64,000 nucleotides of DNA from the NCBI RefSeq assembly GCF_002015045.1, contig NZ_MUXX01000012.1, positions 124,001 to 188,000 of the forward strand. The letters run 5' to 3'. A program made the position numbers and the translations under genes. This document shows, piece by piece, positions 61,910 to 64,000 of the stretch. Position 1 is the first letter of the stretch, and every line of letters begins with the position of its first letter. Origin of the DNA: Haemophilus paraphrohaemolyticus (lineage in GTDB: Bacteria > Pseudomonadota > Gammaproteobacteria > Enterobacterales > Pasteurellaceae). The notes beneath the pieces were generated by a model. It saw only the letters and a program-made list of their open reading frames with translations, made no database searches and was not told the origin of the DNA.

Positions 61910-62887
61910 TTAATAATCCAACTGATCCTTATACAACGCATAATCATCTTTTAAGGCTTGGATGAGCTCAACAAAATCCTCTGGTAGAGAAGCGTGCCAT
62001 TCCATCAATTCGCCAGTGATTGGATGCTCTAAACGTAGCATTGCAGCGTGTAGTGCTTGGCGTTGGAATGAACGTAATACCGCCAAAAATTCTTCGCTTG
62101 CTCCTTTAGGAGGGCGGGGACGTCCGCCGTAAAGTTGGTCTCCTAAAAGAGGGTGAGCAATGTGTGCCATATGTACGCGGATTTGGTGTGTACGCCCTGT
62201 TTCCAAGCGTAAACGCAAACGGGTATAGTTGCGGAAACGCTCCATAATGCGGTAATGCGTGACTGCAGGTTTACCCATTGGATGTACTGCCATTGCGGTG
62301 CGTTTAGTTGGGTGGCGTGCCATTGGCTCATCAACCTTACCACCTTGAGTCATAATGCCACTCACAACCGCTTCATATTCACGGGTAATTTGACGTTTTT
62401 GCAGTGCTGTCACTAAATGGGTTTGAGCGGGAATATTTTTCGCCACCACCATTAAGCCTGTTGTATCTTTATCCAGACGGTGCACGATGCCCGCACGTGG
62501 CACTTCTGCAATCGGTGGGTAATGATAGAGCAGTGCATTTAATACTGTGCCATCTGGATTACCCGCACCAGGGTGAACAACTAAATCTTTAGGTTTATTG
62601 ATCACAATAATATCGTCATCTTCATACACGATATTAAGTGGGATATTTTGCGGCTCGAAACGCACTTCCTCTTCAATTTCTGCCAATACTTCAATCAGTT
62701 CGCCACCAAAAACTTTTTCACGTGCTTTATTGACTACTTTGCCATTTACTTTTACTAAATCGTTTTCAATCCAAACTTTTAAACGTGAGCGTGAGTAATC
62801 TGGGAAAAGTTGTGCAAGTGCCTGATCAAGCCTTGCACCTAATAAATCGGCAGAAACCTCTGCAGTTAGCGTCATCTGTTGAACCAT
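61910..62887 (-). CDS. rluD: 23S rRNA pseudouridine(1911/1915/1917) synthase
   Basis: 325-residue enzyme that modifies helix 69 of 23S rRNA. An N-terminal S4-like RNA-binding domain (ARLDQALAQLFPDYSRSRLK) is followed by the RluA-type catalytic domain with the nucleophile Asp in RAGIVHRLDKDTTGLMVVAK near residue 138 and the Arg region RLRLRLETGRTHQIRVHMAH. Lengths and motifs match E. coli RluD (326 residues). It diverges from bamD, the same arrangement as in E. coli. Confidence 0.96.
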   Translation of the reverse strand: MVQQMTLTAEVSADLLGARLDQALAQLFPDYSRSRLKVWIENDLVKVNGKVVNKAREKVFGGELIEVLAEIEEEVRFEPQNIPLNIVYEDDDIIVINKPKDLVVHPGAGNPDGTVLNALLYHYPPIAEVPRAGIVHRLDKDTTGLMVVAKNIPAQTHLVTALQKRQITREYEAVVSGIMTQGGKVDEPMARHPTKRTAMAVHPMGKPAVTHYRIMERFRNYTRLRLRLETGRTHQIRVHMAHIAHPLLGDQLYGGRPRPPKGASEEFLAVLRSFQRQALHAAMLRLEHPITGELMEWHASLPEDFVELIQALKDDYALYKDQLDY

Positions 62888-63048
62888 TTGTCCATTCCTA
62901 TTTAATCTATTATCTATTGCTTATTTGTGAGCGTGTTATAAAATAAGGCAATTCGTACGAACTTAATGAAGTGCCTTTGGTCTATTGTAAGTATTGTACA
63001 TTAACTTTTGATCTTAGACACTTTTTATCTCTTTAAGGTAATATTATT

Positions 63049-63828
63049 ATGCGTAAATTTACTTCTCTTGCTTCGCTTATGTTAGCGGGTTTATTCGTTG
63101 TGGGTTGCTCAAATTCAAATAAAGAACTCGAAGAGGCATCAGCTCAAGATCTTTATAATAAAGGTCAAACTTACTTGCAAGATGGCGATTATAACTCAGC
63201 GATCCGCTATTTAGATGCCATTGGAGGAAAAGGCAATGCTCAAGGGCAATTTGGTGAACAAACGCAATTGAGCTTGATTTATGCACAATATAAAGTAGGC
63301 GAATATTATAAAGCATTAGATATTGCAGAACGTTTTGTGCGAGCTTACCCAAATAGTGCTCATACAGATTATGTATTCTATCTAGCAGCACTCTCAAATG
63401 CTCGTTTAGGCGACAATTTTATTCAGGATTTCTTTGGTGTAAACCGTGCCTCTCGCTCAATTGATGCGGTGCGTAACGCTTACGGTAGCTTCCAAACCAT
63501 CGTGCGTGATTTTCCAAACAGCAAATATGCGCCAGAAGCACAACAATGGATGGGCTATTTGCTAAACCGTATGGCAGAACACGAACTTGAAGTGGTGAAA
63601 TTCTACGACAAGCGTGATGCTTATGTGGCAATGACCAACCGTGTAGAAGAAATGATGCGTTTCTATCCTGATGCAAAAGCAACTGCTGAAGCCTTACCTT
63701 ATATGAAAAAAGCATTTGAACAAATGGGCTTAAATGATTCAGCTCAGAAAGTGGAAACCTTGATTGAAGCAAATAAGGGCAAAGAGTATCCAAACGTAAC
63801 CAAACCTGCTTACGGCGAACAGTTCTAA
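63049..63828 (+). CDS. bamD: Outer-membrane assembly lipoprotein BamD
   Basis: 259-residue lipoprotein component of the BAM complex, which inserts beta-barrel proteins. The signal peptide [18 protein letters not shown] ends in the lipobox VVGC, so the mature N-terminus is Cys20. Tetratricopeptide repeats follow: [20 protein letters not shown] near residue 33, [20 protein letters not shown], and [20 protein letters not shown]. It is collinear with E. coli BamD (245 residues). TTAAGGT precedes the ATG. It is divergent from rluD. Confidence 0.96.
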   Translation: MRKFTSLASLMLAGLFVVGCSNSNKELEEASAQDLYNKGQTYLQDGDYNSAIRYLDAIGGKGNAQGQFGEQTQLSLIYAQYKVGEYYKALDIAERFVRAYPNSAHTDYVFYLAALSNARLGDNFIQDFFGVNRASRSIDAVRNAYGSFQTIVRDFPNSKYAPEAQQWMGYLLNRMAEHELEVVKFYDKRDAYVAMTNRVEEMMRFYPDAKATAEALPYMKKAFEQMGLNDSAQKVETLIEANKGKEYPNVTKPAYGEQF

Positions 63829-63848
63829 TTTAATTTCATTTTAATTTT

Positions 63849-63879
63849 GCCACAGCGGCTCAATGCTTCTGTGGCTTTA
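63849..63879 (+). terminator. Probable terminator of bamD
   Basis: GCCACAG (63849-63855) and CTGTGGC (63869-63875) are perfect 7-bp complements with a 13-nt loop, followed by TTTAG. The T run is short, so read-through into tsaD is possible. Confidence 0.6.
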
Positions 63880-63895
63880 GTATTTAAAGCATAGT

Positions 63896-64000
63896 ATGAA
63901 AATTCTCGGCATTGAAACTTCTTGTGATGAAACAGGCGTTGCCATTTATGATGAAGAAAAAGGCTTAATTGCCAACCAGCTTTACAGCCAAATTGAGATG
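63896..64000 (+). CDS. tsaD: tRNA N6-adenosine threonylcarbamoyltransferase, 3' end outside the window
   Basis: The first 35 codons are visible, starting [20 protein letters not shown], which is the invariant N-terminus of TsaD/Gcp (ASKHA fold, phosphate-binding GIETSCDET). The enzyme attaches threonylcarbamoyl to A37 of ANN-decoding tRNAs. The frame is open to the window edge. The ribosome site is weak (TTAAAGC). It lies 67 bp after bamD. Confidence 0.93.
   Translation, partial: MKILGIETSCDETGVAIYDEEKGLIANQLYSQIEM

Overview
The window is a stretch of Pasteurellaceae chromosome. The evidence is the recurring 9-mer ACAAGCGGT and its complement (for example at 1335, 2432, 6669, 12426, 21912 and 51624), which is the Actinobacillus pleuropneumoniae-type DNA uptake signal, and protein after protein that reads like Haemophilus/Actinobacillus/Mannheimia orthologues. 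An Actinobacillus- or Mannheimia-like organism is my inference; the species cannot be fixed from this window. No rRNA, tRNA, CRISPR array, prophage or insertion sequence was seen. Most of the window is ordinary housekeeping sequence, and the interest lies in two glycan loci, the regulatory sites and several families of small palindromic repeats.

Layout. 1-5.2 kb: purB (cut by the window edge) converges on nif3-aroA-argA, with paired ARG boxes before argA; a small membrane protein gene diverges from nif3. 5.2-7.3 kb: yejL and yejM/pbgA (LPS homeostasis). 7.4-12.4 kb: acrR-acrA-acrB efflux operon with a 10-bp-arm palindromic operator on its promoter. 12.6-16.9 kb: glmU, fabI, rnb. 17-23.6 kb: a YdcF/ElyC-like gene, then a six-gene surface glycan operon (pyruvyl transferase, flippase, GT25, Wzy-like polymerase, two GT2), closed by a nested palindrome and a fadD-like acyl-CoA synthetase. 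25.7-32.4 kb: galT-galK-galM-lacZ behind a class II CRP promoter, with palindromic repeats in the gaps. 32.5-43.8 kb: udp, a glycine/alanine symporter under a tandem glycine riboswitch, a purine permease, a degenerate usg, ybaK, pheA, dnaE and ilvY. 43.8-46.4 kb: a small lipooligosaccharide (LOS) transferase group (GT8, a broken GT25, GT9) between rpmE and ilvY. 46.6-64 kb: tktA (CRP site), dxs, suhB, dapA, lpxL, raiA/hpf, truA, folE, hflD, cydC without cydD, a DedA protein, purR, metX (MetJ boxes), sanA, rluD, bamD and the start of tsaD.

Functional themes. Envelope biogenesis is over-represented: glmU supplies UDP-GlcNAc, fabI and lpxL serve lipid A acylation, yejM tunes LPS synthesis, bamD inserts outer-membrane proteins, two DUF218 proteins (ElyC-like and SanA) act on the envelope, and the two glycan loci decorate LOS. 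Galactose metabolism (galTKM-lacZ) feeds UDP-galactose and glycolysis under CRP. Regulation is legible from sequence: CRP (gal, tktA), ArgR (argA), MetJ (metX), a PurR-like box (purR), AcrR (acrRAB) and glycine (agcS). Many terminators double as DNA uptake signals because they are built from inverted ACAAGCGGT pairs.
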